Assembly: GCA_001414345.1 (NCBI GenBank)
Contig: LLCB01000024.1
Location: 62,001 to 126,000 of the forward strand
Source of the DNA: Hymenoscyphus infarciens
Taxonomy: Eukaryota > Ascomycota > Leotiomycetes > Helotiales > Helotiaceae
Length of the DNA: 64,000 bases
Reading direction: 5' to 3'
How positions within the stretch are numbered: the stretch's first letter is position 1; every line of letters begins with the position of its first letter. A program made the translations under genes and the position numbers. The notes below the pieces were generated by a model that saw only the letters and a list, made by a program, of their open reading frames with translations, had not been told where the DNA came from and did no database searches. Below, piece after piece: positions 34,601-46,239 of this stretch.

Positions 34601-36600
34601 TTAAATAAGAGTATAAAAGGCCTTATATTTAGTAAAGCGTATAAGAAGGTTATAAGAAGTAATAAGGTTTATAAATAAAACCTCTAGAGTATTAGAATTA
34701 ATAGCTAAGTACTTATTATTAAAGTTAGAATAGATTATATATATAATCTTATATCTTTTTTAAGAGTTTTAGTAGACTATATTCATAGCTTCTTTAATAC
34801 TAATTTATCTCTTTTTAGTAGCCTTTTAGTATAGGGTTTTAATATCGATTCTATAATTCTTAAGAAGGTGAGTAGCTATGATTTTAATACTACTATTTAT
34901 AATATATCTCTTAGTATAGTACTTATAATACTACTTCTAGTAGCTAGTAGATTTATTACTAAGAAATTAATAAGCTAATTATATTATTAGATTTAAGGGT
35001 TTCTTATATATAAACTATCTTATAATTCTCGTTGATTATATAGAGCTAAATATAGCTAGTTTAAGGTCTTTTAGTAGGCTTTTTTAGGATTTAGAACACT
35101 TCTTATAAATCTAAATAGAGCGTACTTATATTAGTCACTACTAGCTTAGTTTTAAAGAGGTCCTTCTAAAAGCTTAAAGTACTTAAACGAGATAAAATAA
35201 GTAATATTAGTAGTAATTCTAAAAGAACGTAAGACTAAGAGCTTAATACCTAAGAGAATATAGTAAATTAGTAAAAAGTAAGATATAGAGGTAATAAATA
35301 AAGAATAAAATCGTAGAAGTAATTAGAAGGACTAAAGTTATTAAACTTTTAAAGTGTCGATAGTAGTAGTAGAAGTTATGATTTTTTAGTAACTAGTACT
35401 AAAAAGAGGTAAGTAATAATTATAGAGTGACTTTAAGATAGATGTAAAAGATAAAGATAGAAGACTTTTTAGAGAGAAAGAGAGAGCCTTTTAAAAACCT
35501 TTTTTATATTTAAAGTAATTATAATTAATACTCTTTAATTTATGAATAATTAGGATATATTTTAACTAATTATAATATAGTATACTAGAACGTGTATTAA
35601 AGCTAAATTAAATGTCTAAAGTCTATTATCTTTAGAACGTGATTAAAAATTATCTATACTATAGAATTAAGTTTTAATTATATTATTAGAAAGCCTTGAT
35701 TTAGAGCTTTCTTTTAAGCTTATATATATATTAATCGAATAAAAATTAAGTATATAGAACCTTATTTAAATAAATAAAATCGTTTTATAAAAATATATAT
35801 AAATTTTAGCTAGAGTAGTATAAAATCTAAATTTTTTAAATATTAATTTAGTTAATCTTTATATATAATTAAAAAGTAAAATTTAATAAATTTAATATAC
35901 TAATCTATTATATTATAACTTTTACTCTAATATTATTATTATTAAATTAGTACTTAGTATTAATAGAAATATATCTAGAAATCTATCTCGTATAAGCTAT
36001 ATTTATTACTTTATATTACTTAAGTTAGTTTAAAAGCTATTTATATAATTCTTTTTTTAAAATACTCTATTTAAATAGATTTATAATTCTAGCTATTTAG
36101 TACTATATTTTCTATACTATATATTATACTATATAGTTTTAAAAGATAAAGCTAAAAAGAAGTAGAGTTAAAATCTAGAGTAAAAAGCTTAAATATTTAG
36201 GCTTAGTTATACTACGATATTATTATAATATCGATTAAAATACTAATAATATAAAAGATAATATTATTAGATATCGTAGTATTTAAATAGTATAAATAGT
36301 ACGTATTAAAGTAGGTTTCTAATAATATATCGTAGTAGTATAATATTATAAATACTATCGACTATACTATATAAACTTTTAAAGATTTAGACCTCTAAAG
36401 GTCTAAATCTTTTTTTAGTAGTATATATCCTTTTTATATATATACTAAGATATATAAGGTTAAATAAGGGATTTATATTACTTTTAAATATACATGCTAA
36501 ACACTAGTGTATATATATAATTAACACATATATATATATATATATTACCTCTTATTTTTTAGTAGTGTATATCCTAGATATGTACGAGCCAAACAGGCCC
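31650..36600. mobile_element. Harbinger-like DNA transposon, 4.95 kb, RIP-degraded
   Basis: The left end reads GAGCCTGTTTGGCTCGTA from 31650. The right end is the reverse complement of GGGCCTGTTTGGCTCGTA, ending at 36600, so 17 of 18 bases agree and the one change is a transition. TTA flanks both ends (31647-31649 and 36601-36603), the 3-bp target duplication typical of PIF/Harbinger elements, whose ends often start with GGGCCTGTTTGG-like sequence. The interior is AT/TpA-rich throughout with stops in all frames, so no transposase could be read; RIP would explain this. TTTGGCTC and GCTAAACA-like motifs recur inside the ends. Other elements may be nested in it, but I found no LTR pair. Confidence 0.65.
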
Positions 36601-36758
36601 TTACCTAGATATGGCGGAGTAGAGAAATATATCGTCTTACTTCAATGCGCCCCCGGGCCCTTTTAACAACACCAAGATAGCGCAGTGGGTTATAGGAATA
36701 TCTTGGAGCAGCACTTGAATTCCCAAATTCAACCTTCAGCGTAAAAGGTTGTATTCTG

Positions 36759-37214
36759 CTATGCTCCACGCCTACGAAGACCTTTATCTGGGGCCAGCGG
36801 GGGCGTATGGCCGGTTGCTTTGGGTTGAGCCTCAAGACGTTGGCCAGGACCTTTGCCTTTTGTACTTATGGAGCAACGACTACTACTAGGTCGTGCCCGA
36901 CATCGAGCACAAGCATCGCCACAGTTCAATACCCGAGCCTTAGCTGCGACGGAGTATACGAGGCATCTCCAACCTTCAGCCTGGCAATACTCACAGCGAG
37001 CACCAATATTCTCTTCGCCAAGGTCCGTCTCCATTATCCGCACAATGTGCGACCAATTGTCAATCGCGTCGATAGATTTATGGATATGTTTCCAAATGTG
37101 TTCAAGGCGCGTTGGATTCGGGAAGGTTGAGGAGCGGTTTGGGGGCCTAGAGAAGCAATCTCTTGGGGATTTGGCTGCTCGTATCCAAAATCTACCTATC
37201 GTGTTAGTAATCAA
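36759..37214 (-). CDS. Cys-rich hypothetical protein (possible zinc-binding) between two transposons
   Basis: An open frame of 151 codons in a 0.7-kb island of normal composition. The segment ARCEYCQAEGWRCLVYSVAA followed by GDACARCRARPSSSRCS has a C-x2-C-x6-C ... C-x2-C-x8-C spacing. This resembles a zinc-binding cluster of the Zn(II)2Cys6 kind found in many fungal proteins of unknown role. Upstream LEHIWKHIHKSIDAIDNWSH looks like a helix. The tail is basic and Pro-rich. It is bounded by the right end of the Harbinger-like element and the left end of the long-TIR element, so a longer original gene may have been cut. No partner exon was found. The start at 37214 is simply the first Met. Confidence 0.4.
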   Translation of the reverse strand: MITNTIGRFWIRAAKSPRDCFSRPPNRSSTFPNPTRLEHIWKHIHKSIDAIDNWSHIVRIMETDLGEENIGARCEYCQAEGWRCLVYSVAAKARVLNCGDACARCRARPSSSRCSISTKGKGPGQRLEAQPKATGHTPPLAPDKGLRRRGA

Positions 37215-38208
37215 TTGTACTGCGTGCCTGGAAAACCTACCACGGTGTTGTGTAGTTGAGGGGGTGGGGAAAACTTCAAGCTCCGGCCGGACCGGAGGGG
37301 AGGATATGGTGGCTGTTAGCGACCCTCTCGGACATTTTGGAAAATCGACTTTTTAGCATTTCAGCGCCTAAATATATTATAATTTAAAATACTCTACTAC
37401 CACCTTTTATACTTAATTATACTTCGAAGTTAAGACAATTATATATTAAGGCTATCTGATTATATAAAAAATATATATACTTAATTACTATAGAAGTTAT
37501 AATTAAAGTTCTTACTTTTATATATTATTATTCTTCTACTACTACTACTACTACTTTTATATACTTGTAGATTTGTAATTCTTAGTAATATAATATAGCT
37601 ATTATATTATATAAATTTCCTTTTATTATAAGCTTAGCTTCTTTATTAGTAAAAAAGAGATTACTTAATTAAACTAGTAAATAGTATTTATATTTATAAA
37701 AACTAAGAAGAATATTCTTAAAAGAGTTTATAAATAGTTTATTATTAAAAGACTAAAGTAGCTATAATAAATTATTCTTTTATAGCTTTATAATAGCTAG
37801 CTATTTAAAATTACTAAGATTAAGTAATAGTTAAGTTTTAGAATATTATATATCTATATTAGATATGTTTTAGTTCTAAAAACAGTTATATATATCTAAA
37901 ACCCCGTTTATATTATCTAAGCTCTTATATATATATATATCTTATCTCTCTCTATATTAAAAAGAATAATTTATTCTTTCTCTTAGTATTTAAGTTTATA
38001 AATTATATATATTATTCTTTTAAATATACTTTTATATCTCTCTTTACTAATAGTATAGAACTTGTACTATTATAAGCTTCTAGATATATAGTTTTATTAA
38101 TATCTACTTATATAAGATACTAAGATAATTTCTTAGTTTTTTTAACTATATTTAGATTATAGTTATAAAGTACTATCTTTACTTAATATTTAAATATCGC
38201 TTTTATAA

Positions 38209-38592
38209 TAATACGAAATATATATAACTATTAAAGAGATATATAGAAGTATATTTAATAGAATAATATATATAGATACTAGATACTAATATAGAAGAAA
38301 AGACTAAATTAGCTTTCTCTTATTCTAAATAGAAGTATCTATATATAAGAGATTAGATACTACTAAGGTCTAATAATAATTATAACTAAGTTCTATCTAA
38401 TATAGCTAATACTAAATAATAAGAGCTAAAAAGCTAAATATATAATATCTAAATCTTAATCTCTTTTATATATAAATATTAGATATTAATATCTTTATTA
38501 TCTTTAGTTATATAAGTATTAGTAATTCGTACTCTTAGTAAATAAATATTAGTAGTTTTATAAATACTAGTAACTTAGAATAGTAGATTATA
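38209..38592 (+). repeat. Solo LTR of the Gypsy family
   Basis: It aligns over its length with the LTRs at 38920-39276 and 42161-42518, from TACGAAATATATA at the start to GAATAGTAGATTATA at the end. No internal domain follows before the next LTR, so it is a solo copy or part of a second insertion. Ends are approximate. Confidence 0.6.
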
Positions 38593-38919
38593 AGAAATAA
38601 TAATAGAATCTACTTTAAATATAGTCTTTTAGAATATATTAATTTCAAGTTTCTACTAGAAAAGAGAGAAAGAAAATAGCTAGTTTTTAGTTACTAATAA
38701 TACTATAATTTTTTAAATATATATACTTTTAGTAGATTTAAATAGCTTTAATATATAATTTATACTTTTTTAAAAAGTATATATTTTAAAAGTAGTAGTA
38801 TAGTTATATTAATATTTAGTATTAAAAGAGTATAAAAAGCCGATTTTTTAAATTATCTAAGAGAGTAACTAATAGTAATAGTAGGTTCTAAAGTATATAG
38901 TATATAAGAGTAAGTATAA

Positions 38920-39276
38920 TAGTATAAAATATATACTATAAGAGAAGAGATATATAAGAGTGTATTCGAGACTAAATAACGTATATAAATACTAGGTACT
39001 AATATAGAAGAAAAGGAAAAACTATTCTTCTTCTATACTAAATATAAATATCTATATATAAGAGGTTAGAGACTACTAAGTCTTAATAAGAATAATAACT
39101 AAACTCTTTCTAATATAGCTACTAAAATAATAAGAGCTTTAAAGCTAAATATATAAGATCTTAAAGTAAAATATATAATATCTAATTCTTACTCTCTTTA
39201 GTACCTTTCTTCTTATAAGTTATAGAGGTATTAGTAGTTTTATAAATACTAATAATTTAAAATAGTATACTATTAT
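38920..39276 (+). repeat. Left LTR of the Gypsy element
   Basis: 357 bp. It shares AGAGATATATAAGAGTG, AAACTATTCTTCTTCTATAC and AATAAGAGCTTTAAAGC with the right LTR. More C/G has been lost than in the right copy. Confidence 0.75.
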
Positions 39277-40959
39277 ATTCTCTCTTCTTTAAAAAGACTC
39301 GTTCTAAGTCTTCGGTTATCGATTAGTATAATATTAAGTTAACTAGAGTATTATTTACTTATTTATTATAAAGAATATAACTTATCTACTATTATAGTAT
39401 CTAGTAGTTGAGATAAGGTTAGTAGCTAGTAGTATTATTATTTATAGAATAATCGCTTTTTATTTACTATTATATATTATATAATAATAGATATAAACGG
39501 AAAAGAGGCTAATTATTAGCTATTAAGTAGAAAGTAGTATACTACTATAGAGTTGTTATATTCTTACTATTATTATATATTATAATAGTAATTATTAAGC
39601 GATAAATAATAATCGTAAAGTAAGAGCTATTATTATAAGTAGTATATTAGTAGACGACTTTTCCTCGATTCTAACTTCTCTTCTTCTTTTCTTTTTATCT
39701 AAAATAATATATATATAGTAAGAATATCTTCTAATCAAGTATATTCTTATATACTAACTTATATTCTAGAATATATATATATATATATTATATATATAAA
39801 AGTAAGTCTTTCTTCTCTTAGTTAGGCCTGATTTAGAGCTAATCTAATATAGTAAAATACCTCTTCTATGTCTTTCTAGTACGCTTCTAGCTACTTACTA
39901 AGTCTACTACGTTTAGTACTTTTAAGTAAAATCCTAGAATAGAGATTATATATATACTTTTAAGAAGCCTAAGTTGAAGAAGTGTAGATACTACGTAGAG
40001 TAGAATACTATATATATTCTAGTAAGTTTAATCTCGAATATATACCGAATCCGTTCTAACTTAGGTAGTTGCTATATTTTATAGAGAAGGAGTTTAATAA
40101 GCTTAAGCTTAAGAAGGAGAAGAAGAAGATTAAGAAGGCTGCTAAGGCCTTAGATAAGATATTAGTCGTTGTCTAGCTCTATAATTATCTAAAGTAATAG
40201 GTTTATAGATCTAGAAACTACTATATTCAGTGTCTATTTATAGATATAACAATAGTACTAAAAGCTCGGCAACTTAATTTATATAACTCTATTTAAACGT
40301 AGATAAACGTTATATCTATAACTGTCTCTTTATTATCCTAGACTTTAGATAGTAAGACCTAATTATTAGTAATAAGTAGTTAAACTATTTTAAAGTCCTT
40401 CTCGACCTCTTAAAAAGCTAGATTACTTAGCTAGCTGATTACTCTCTAACTCTCTACTTTAGTAAAGAGATCTTACTTCTACTTTCTAGCTAAAACCAGA
40501 AACCTATTTTAAACTACTAGTCGAATACGAATTAAAAGGAATATACGATTTACTAATAAGAAAGATATAAAAAGAGTAGACTTATAAACATAGCTAAGTT
40601 ATTACTTCTATCTACGATAATAATACCTTCTTAAATTCTAATCTCCGACTCTAGTCTAAAGCTCTTTTAAACTACTAGTATAGTTTTAAAAAACTAGACT
40701 TTATACTCTTTTATTAGTAAAATAAGTATAAACACTATATATTTTAATATAAAATAACCTAACTTAGAATTCTATATAACTAGTATCTATAAGCTAGATT
40801 AGAGTATTAACGAAAGATTAGCCTCTTTTTAAGATAACAACGATATAAGAGCTCTAATATAGGCTCGACTTCTAAAATATTATTCTTCTTATAAAGACGT
40901 ATTCTTAAAAGTAGCTTCTAATAAGCTCTCTTCTTATTATAAATACAATTATAAGATTA

Positions 40960-42120
40960 TTTTAAATAAACTACTTTTTAACTCCTTTTCGCCTCTATAT
41001 CGATAGTTAACTATAGAGCTTAAAGCTATAAAGGAGTATCTTATAAAGAACCTAGATAAGAGGTTTATTATTAATAATAATAGCTCTTTCGCTTCTCTAG
41101 TACTCTTTATTAAAAAAGCTAATAGTAATAAGTTATAGTTCTATATTAATTATAAGAAGCTAAATACTCTAATCTAAAACAATCTCTACTTGCTCTCTCG
41201 AATTAATAAGCTCCTTTTAAGAATAAGAATAGCTAAAATCTTTACTAAGTTAGATATAAGATAAGTATTCTACTATATCTAAATAGACCTCGCTTTAGAA
41301 GAGATAACTACGTTTAGAACTAGATATAGTATATATAAATATAAAGTCCTCTCTTTTAAACTTTATAATAGCTCTACTATCTATTAATATTATATAAACA
41401 ACGTCTTAATTAATTATCTAGACAACTTCTATATTGTCTACTTAGATAATATTTTAATTTATTTAGATACTATTAAAGAATATAAGAAATAAGTTAAGAA
41501 GGTTCTAAGTTAGCTCTAAGAAGTAGAACTCTAGATAGATATTAAGAAAAGCGAATTTAGTATTACTAGAGTTAAATACTTAGGATTTATCTTAACTATA
41601 AAGAGACTCGAAGTTAATCTAGAAAAGGTAGAACCTCTATAGAACTAAGTCTAACCTACTACTATAATAGGTATAAAGTCTTATTTAGAGTTTATAGGAT
41701 TTTATAGATAATTTATTAAAAGTTATACTAAAATCGCTAAACTTCTAACTATAATAATACGCTCGAGTATAATAAAGCTTTTAAAGTACTAAGAACTAGG
41801 CTACTTACTATATAAACTCTATACTACTTCGACTCTAACTATAATATAAAGGTAGAAATAGACTTCTTAGAAGAAGTAATAGTAGATATATTCTTATAAT
41901 AATATAATAGTCTTTAATACTCTATTAGGTTCTACTTACACGTTCTAGTCAGCTACGAATTAAACTAGAAGATCTATAACAAAGAACTATCTACTATCGT
42001 AGAAGCTTTTAAATAGCGCTCTAAACTTATATTATATTAGAAGCGTATTAACGTATATTTAGACTATAGATTATTAGAATACTTTATAACGACTAAGCTA
42101 CTTATAGCTAAGCAAGTCTA
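40960..42120 (+). pseudogene. Gypsy reverse transcriptase/RNase H relic
   Basis: One plus-strand frame gives the Gypsy RT blocks in order, interrupted by stops. They are FASLVLFIKKANSNKL, then YINYKKLNTL (from DYRxLN), AKIFTKLDIR, TTFRTRYSIYKYKVLSFKLY, FYIVYLDNILIYLD, KSEFSITRVKYLGFILT and YLEFIGFYR-FIKSYTKIA. The catalytic YLDD box reads YLDN, and expected Trp codons read TAG (for example after the LDIR block). Both changes are the C-to-T/G-to-A type expected from RIP. RNase H-like text follows to about 42120. No function is possible in this state. Confidence 0.85.
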
Positions 42121-42160
42121 ATAGATAGAGTTTTTATTAGAGTTTTTCCTTTTTATATAA

Positions 42161-42518
42161 TAGTACGAAATATATACTATAGAAGAAGAGATATATAAGA
42201 GTGCGTTCGAGACTAAATAACGTATATAAATACTAAGCACTAATATAGAAGAAAAGAAAAAACTATTCTTCTTCTATACTAAGTATAAATATCTATATAT
42301 AAGAGGTCGAAGACTACTAAGTCTTAATAAGAATAATAACTAAACTCTTTCTAATATAACTACTAAAATAATAAGAGCTTTAAAGCTAAATATATAAGAC
42401 CTTAAAGTAAAACATATAATATCTAATTCTTACTCCTTTTAGTACCTTCCTTCTTATAAGTCGTAGAGGTATTAGTAGTTTCATAAATGCTAATAATTTA
42501 GAATAGCGTACTATTATA
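42161..42518 (+). repeat. Right LTR of the Gypsy element
   Basis: 358 bp, TAGTACGAAATATATAC at the start and GCGTACTATTATA at the end. It is the least mutated of the five LTR copies in the window. Confidence 0.75.
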
Positions 42519-42737
42519 ATAAGAATCTTAAATCGTATTTTTTCAACGACTATAGCTTCTATAATAATCGAGTATATATAATTTTAGTACGATTAAATAG
42601 CTAGAATATATAATTCTCTTAACTTCGTAGTATAATTAAGTGTAAGAGGTGGTGGTAGAGTACGTCGAATTATAATATATTTAGGCGTAAAAAGTCGATT
42701 TCCAAAATGTCCAAGAGGGTCGCTAACAGCCACCATA

Positions 42738-43423
42738 GGAGGAACCTTGTTCCGTTGACCTCGAGGTTGAAATCTGAACCCAATCGTAACAGCTGCCGCG
42801 ACTACCTATGTACCTTAGGTAGAAGAAGTCTGGCGGTCGTTCCTTCCCAAATACAATCCAGGTCGAAGGTCCTTCGCTCCTTCTTTCCATGATGCTTCCC
42901 GTCTCTCTGCAGGTGTCGGCCAGTGGTCAGGTCGAGATCCATTTGGAGACCAAATTACGAGGGAAGGCTCATACCCGTTCGTTGAGAGTCGAAGTCGTTC
43001 CTCCCCTGGCCTAACGTCGAAAAGACGAGGGAGTACCTACCTACCTTATAGTCTATAATTTCCACCAAGGTTGAGGTCATCAAGGTATTAAGATCGATCC
43101 TTCCTTAACTCGTCCCTGACTCAACCACTTCGGAAATCAATGTCGCTCTTCCCCCCCTCCCCTCCCCCTTGCCTCGAGCTAGACCTCGTCCCATTACCCT
43201 ACTACAAGAGTAGAGAGAATTGAGGAGAGAAGACACCACTCTGGTACACATTTCGGTGACTTGTTGTTCATCGCACCTCTCATGTCGAAACTCGCCTGAG
43301 ATGAAAAACAACCAAACGTCCAACCTTCCGTCATCGCCTTTCGCTTCCACCAAAATGAAGCACACAAACCTCCCAGTCCACCAAATCCAGAAGAGTCATA
43401 CGCATCATCGCGCAGCTGACACC
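42738..43423. other. Promoter and leader region of the 43424 gene
   Basis: Normal composition directly after the long-TIR element. Only short ORFs on both strands (for example 43105-43365 minus), taken as chance. The C/T-rich tract at 43146-43175 and the region up to 43423 are the probable promoter and 5' leader of the downstream gene. Confidence 0.4.
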
Positions 43424-44300
43424 ATGGCATACCAGCAAGGTCAAGAGCTGAAATGGCTTGTGGAACATCTTTGCTATGCTCAACCCAAGGACTTCTCACT
43501 AGAGATGCGGCAGGTTATTGAGAATACACGCGCGTCAGCGGACCTCTCACGAAAACTCATTAACGTGAGTACCCACCTTCTCTGAGTAAATTTCTTCTTT
43601 GGGTAAATCCCAAAACTGACACATCCCTCATAAACTTTCGATAGCAGTCCTTGTGACTCTTGCTCCTCCTCAAATTTCCCTAAAGAAGTATACTGACCTC
43701 GAGACCCTGCAGGCTGTCATTGAAAGTTTCCCTGGGTGCGCCGAACCAATTCGAGAATGGTTTCCTGGGGAGAGCAATGCGTGGTATACCCATTTCACGG
43801 TCTGGTTCATGGCTTGTAAGCTCTGTAAGTAGAAGCACTTGTGCAAGCTGCGTTGCTGTACTGACTTTCTATAGTTGCCAAAGGCTTCCAATATCCATTT
43901 CCGGCTCCTCTGAAGGAGAAGTCAACAAGCAAGGAGCGGTTCAATGCAAAGTGTGCTAGGGAATTTCTTCGAGTTGTATATACCGATTACGAGTCAGAAT
44001 ACGAGGAAGACGCCAAGGCAAGAGCCGCAAAAGGTAGATCGTTTGTCATTCGTCGTCACTTGAAGCTCGACTAATCAAAATACCACAGATATTCCAACGA
44101 AACCCGTCAACCCTGAATATAAAAAGCTTCTGTTGGAAGACGAAGAAATCGATCAGGCTGGCCCAGCAAAAGAGATATTGAGACTTGGGGAGGAAATCTC
44201 CAGGAAAGACAGAGAAATTGCAGCGCTTAGGGAGGAGATCATGAAAAAGGGCGAATACGTCTCGAAACTCCTCATTGCGCTACAGTTATTCACTCAATGA
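43424..44300 (+). CDS. Hypothetical protein, 230 aa, four exons, C-terminal coiled coil
   Basis: Exons 43424-43568, 43648-43824, 43875-44033 and 44089-44300 join in frame to TGA (44298-44300). The start MAYQQGQELKWLVEHLCYAQ follows ACC, a good fungal start context. The middle (KKYTDLETLQ, FPGCAEPIREWFPGESNAWY, THFTVWFMACKL) is Trp/aromatic-rich and compact. The last exon is a charged heptad-like helix (EILRLGEEISRKDREIAALR, EEIMKKGEYVSKLL) typical of a coiled coil. I do not recognise the family. No signal peptide and no membrane span are present. The first intron offers two acceptors three bases apart (TAGCAG), so one residue may be optional. Three canonical donors and consistent phase make the model firm despite the unknown role. 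Confidence 0.75.
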
Positions 44301-45261
44301 CGGTTATTGAGTGACCAAACCCAAGCACCTTTCACATCAAGTTTATAGTATTGATCCAAAAGAATCGCGGTGGAAGTGCAGATTCGTATTTGAGGGGATC
44401 TCAAAGGAACAGATCTCTGCTATGTGGTTGTGAAGGGCGAAATATTGCAATTTCTAGCCAGTGGGCTTTCTGCGTGTAGATTTACGCAGAAGAAGCTCAA
44501 AAATTTTGTTTGAAGGGGAGGAATTATATGAAGAATTGAACGCCTGGATTTATGAAAAGCTTATTCAACTACTCTATTGGCTCCTCAGCCAGTCAACAGT
44601 CTTGCCATCTTCGCTCACTTTCCCTCATTTGGCCAACGGAACCTCTCTTTCGTGACCTGCTGTTTTCAATATAACCAACTCACCGATATTGTGGATGGCA
44701 TATAAAGAGTTCATAACTACCTTACAATCAGGAAGTGAAAAACACACATTCTAAACCCGGACCAGTCATGTGACAAGAAGGGACGTAGCACGCCGGGCGT
44801 CAGTGGCTGCGGCACTCAATTTTGCAGCTTACTCCTCTAGCTAGCTTACTTATACGTTAACGGCTTACTCGATAAAAAAAAAGGTTAGGTAATAAAAGAG
44901 TATAAATATTAATTAAACTAGTCTTCTAAGGTTATCTTAGTTTCGTAGACTATATAAAAAAAAGAATCTCTAGAATTATTATAATCGCTTAGATAAAAGA
45001 GTATAATACGAGGTTTCTAGTAATACGCGTGTTCTAATCTATATCTAAACTCTATCTTTAAATTTATATAGAAAAACAATAGTACTTTATTATTACTTTC
45101 TCTAAATTAAAAGATCTCTATAAATACTTTTTTTATACTTTAATTTAAAAAAATATATAATTATAAAATATAATAAAATTATTAAATTAATATTTAATAA
45201 AATTCTTTATTAAATTCTTAAAAAAAATATATATAGATTAGAGATATTCTTTTAATTTTAA
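44301..45261. other. Intergenic; right half AT-rich
   Basis: 44301-44860 is of normal composition with no gene (a 64-codon ORF at 44461 is not supported). From about 44870 the sequence becomes TpA-rich and leads into the small Harbinger-like element. Confidence 0.5.
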
Positions 45262-45720
45262 GAGCCTGTTTAGCTCGTATATATTAGTCCTTTTATTATA
45301 TATATACTACTAAAATTAATAAAGTAATATAATATAGATATATATATATATTATAATATATACGAACGTTTAGCTAGTATATATTATAGTATATACTTTT
45401 GCTCGTATATTCTTTAAATATATATATAAGGATATATACTACTAAAATTAAATAATATACTCTTTTAACCTCTTAGTCTTTAACTTTTATATATATATAT
45501 ATCTTTTCTTCTTATACTACTACTACTACTATAACTACTACTAGAGACGTAGTCTAGAGTTAATAAAATATACACTGAAATATATACGAGCTAAATAATA
45601 TAGAATATATTTAAGGTTAAACTTATAATATAAATTAATATATACGAGCAGCTTTTAACTCTATACTCGTATATAAATGTTATATATCTATATTAAATTA
45701 TATACGTGCTAAACAGGCTC
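45262..45720. mobile_element. Harbinger-like MITE, 459 bp
   Basis: The ends are GAGCCTGTTTAGCTCGTATA (45262 on) and the inverted GAGCCTGTTTAGCACGTATA (ending 45720), with one mismatch in 20. TAA flanks both sides (45259-45261 and 45721-45723). Both ends match those of the 4.95-kb element at 31650-36600 with one extra transition, so this is a short relative that such a transposase could have moved. The interior is AT-rich and non-coding. Confidence 0.75.
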
Positions 45721-45849
45721 TAAGCTAGAACTTAAGATTAAGAAATATTATAATACTAAAGACTAGTTAGCTTTATTTTTACTAATACATATCGCGAGTT
45801 ATATAACGAGGTAGGTAGAATTAGCTAAAAGATCGTCTAAGGAACTGAG

Positions 45850-46239
45850 ATAATCCTTGAACCTATTTCAACCTCTTTGGATGACGAATTTGATTCTTCG
45901 ACATTACTTAGGAGAATGGTGAACTTTAAGACTCGACAACCAACCTCTCTCACTACTAAGAAATTAGAGCACACTTCAAGAGAAACAAGAAAAGCCCTTC
46001 CAATCATTGAAAAACACCGATTAGAGAAGAGCGAGGCTCACCAAACGATGACCCAATCCGCGAACTCTCCTTATCACGCCTCCGTCAGATTCGGAGATTT
46101 TCCATGCATGTTTCCTGGTTTATTTTCGATATTTGTACCATCTGCATCGGGTCGTGGTTTCGCTGTCGCACCCCGTTCCACCGTTACAAACGCCACAAGA
46201 CCGAGGAACAATCGATTCCAGACTTCAGCTGTCGCTTGA
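45850..46239 (+). pseudogene. Coding-like fragment beside the MITE, unidentified
   Basis: One frame is open from just after a TAA (about 45837) to TGA at 46237-46239. Its first half reads like protein (LDDEFDSSTLLRRMVNFKTR and RETRKALPIIEKHRLEKSEA), charged and helical. The second half is less convincing. There is no ATG near its left end, which abuts the AT-rich block, so it may be the remnant of a gene cut by transposon insertion. A 169-codon minus-strand ORF (46074-46583) overlaps the weaker half; I cannot choose between them. Confidence 0.25.

Larger units (their letters stand above)
38920..42518 (+). mobile_element. Ty3/Gypsy LTR retrotransposon, 3.6 kb, RIP-inactivated
   Basis: LTRs of 357 and 358 bp (38920-39276 and 42161-42518) share most positions and differ mainly by transitions. 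Their ends TA..TA are what RIP would make of TG..CA. The interior carries a decayed Gypsy pol on the plus strand (listed separately) in the usual order after a Lys-rich stretch (about 40080-40170). At 3.6 kb it is shorter than a full Gypsy element; the integrase region seems missing, since the right LTR follows the RNase H-like part. It lies inside the long-TIR element, so it inserted later than that. I could not make out a clear target duplication. Confidence 0.8.
37308..42735. mobile_element. Long-TIR DNA element (TA target) carrying nested retroelements
   Basis: The left end, TGGTGGCTGTTAGCGACCCT from 37308, is repeated inverted at the right end (to 42735). The match continues for about 190 bp through AAATATATTATAATT and CTTAATTATACT with transitions and one small indel (extra bases near 37362 in the left copy). 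TA flanks both outer ends (37306-37307 and 42736-42737). A TA duplication points to the Tc1/mariner superfamily, although TIRs this long are unusual there. Inside lie a solo LTR (38209-38592) and a Gypsy element (38920-42518). Removing them leaves about 1.4 kb, so the original element was small. No transposase is readable. It separates the Cys-rich ORF at 36759-37214 from the island starting at 42738. Confidence 0.75.

Noticed and set aside
36541..36560. Telomere or centromere sequence in the AT-rich blocks
   Set aside because: Only TA runs and transposon relics are seen; there are no TTAGGG arrays or satellite repeats.
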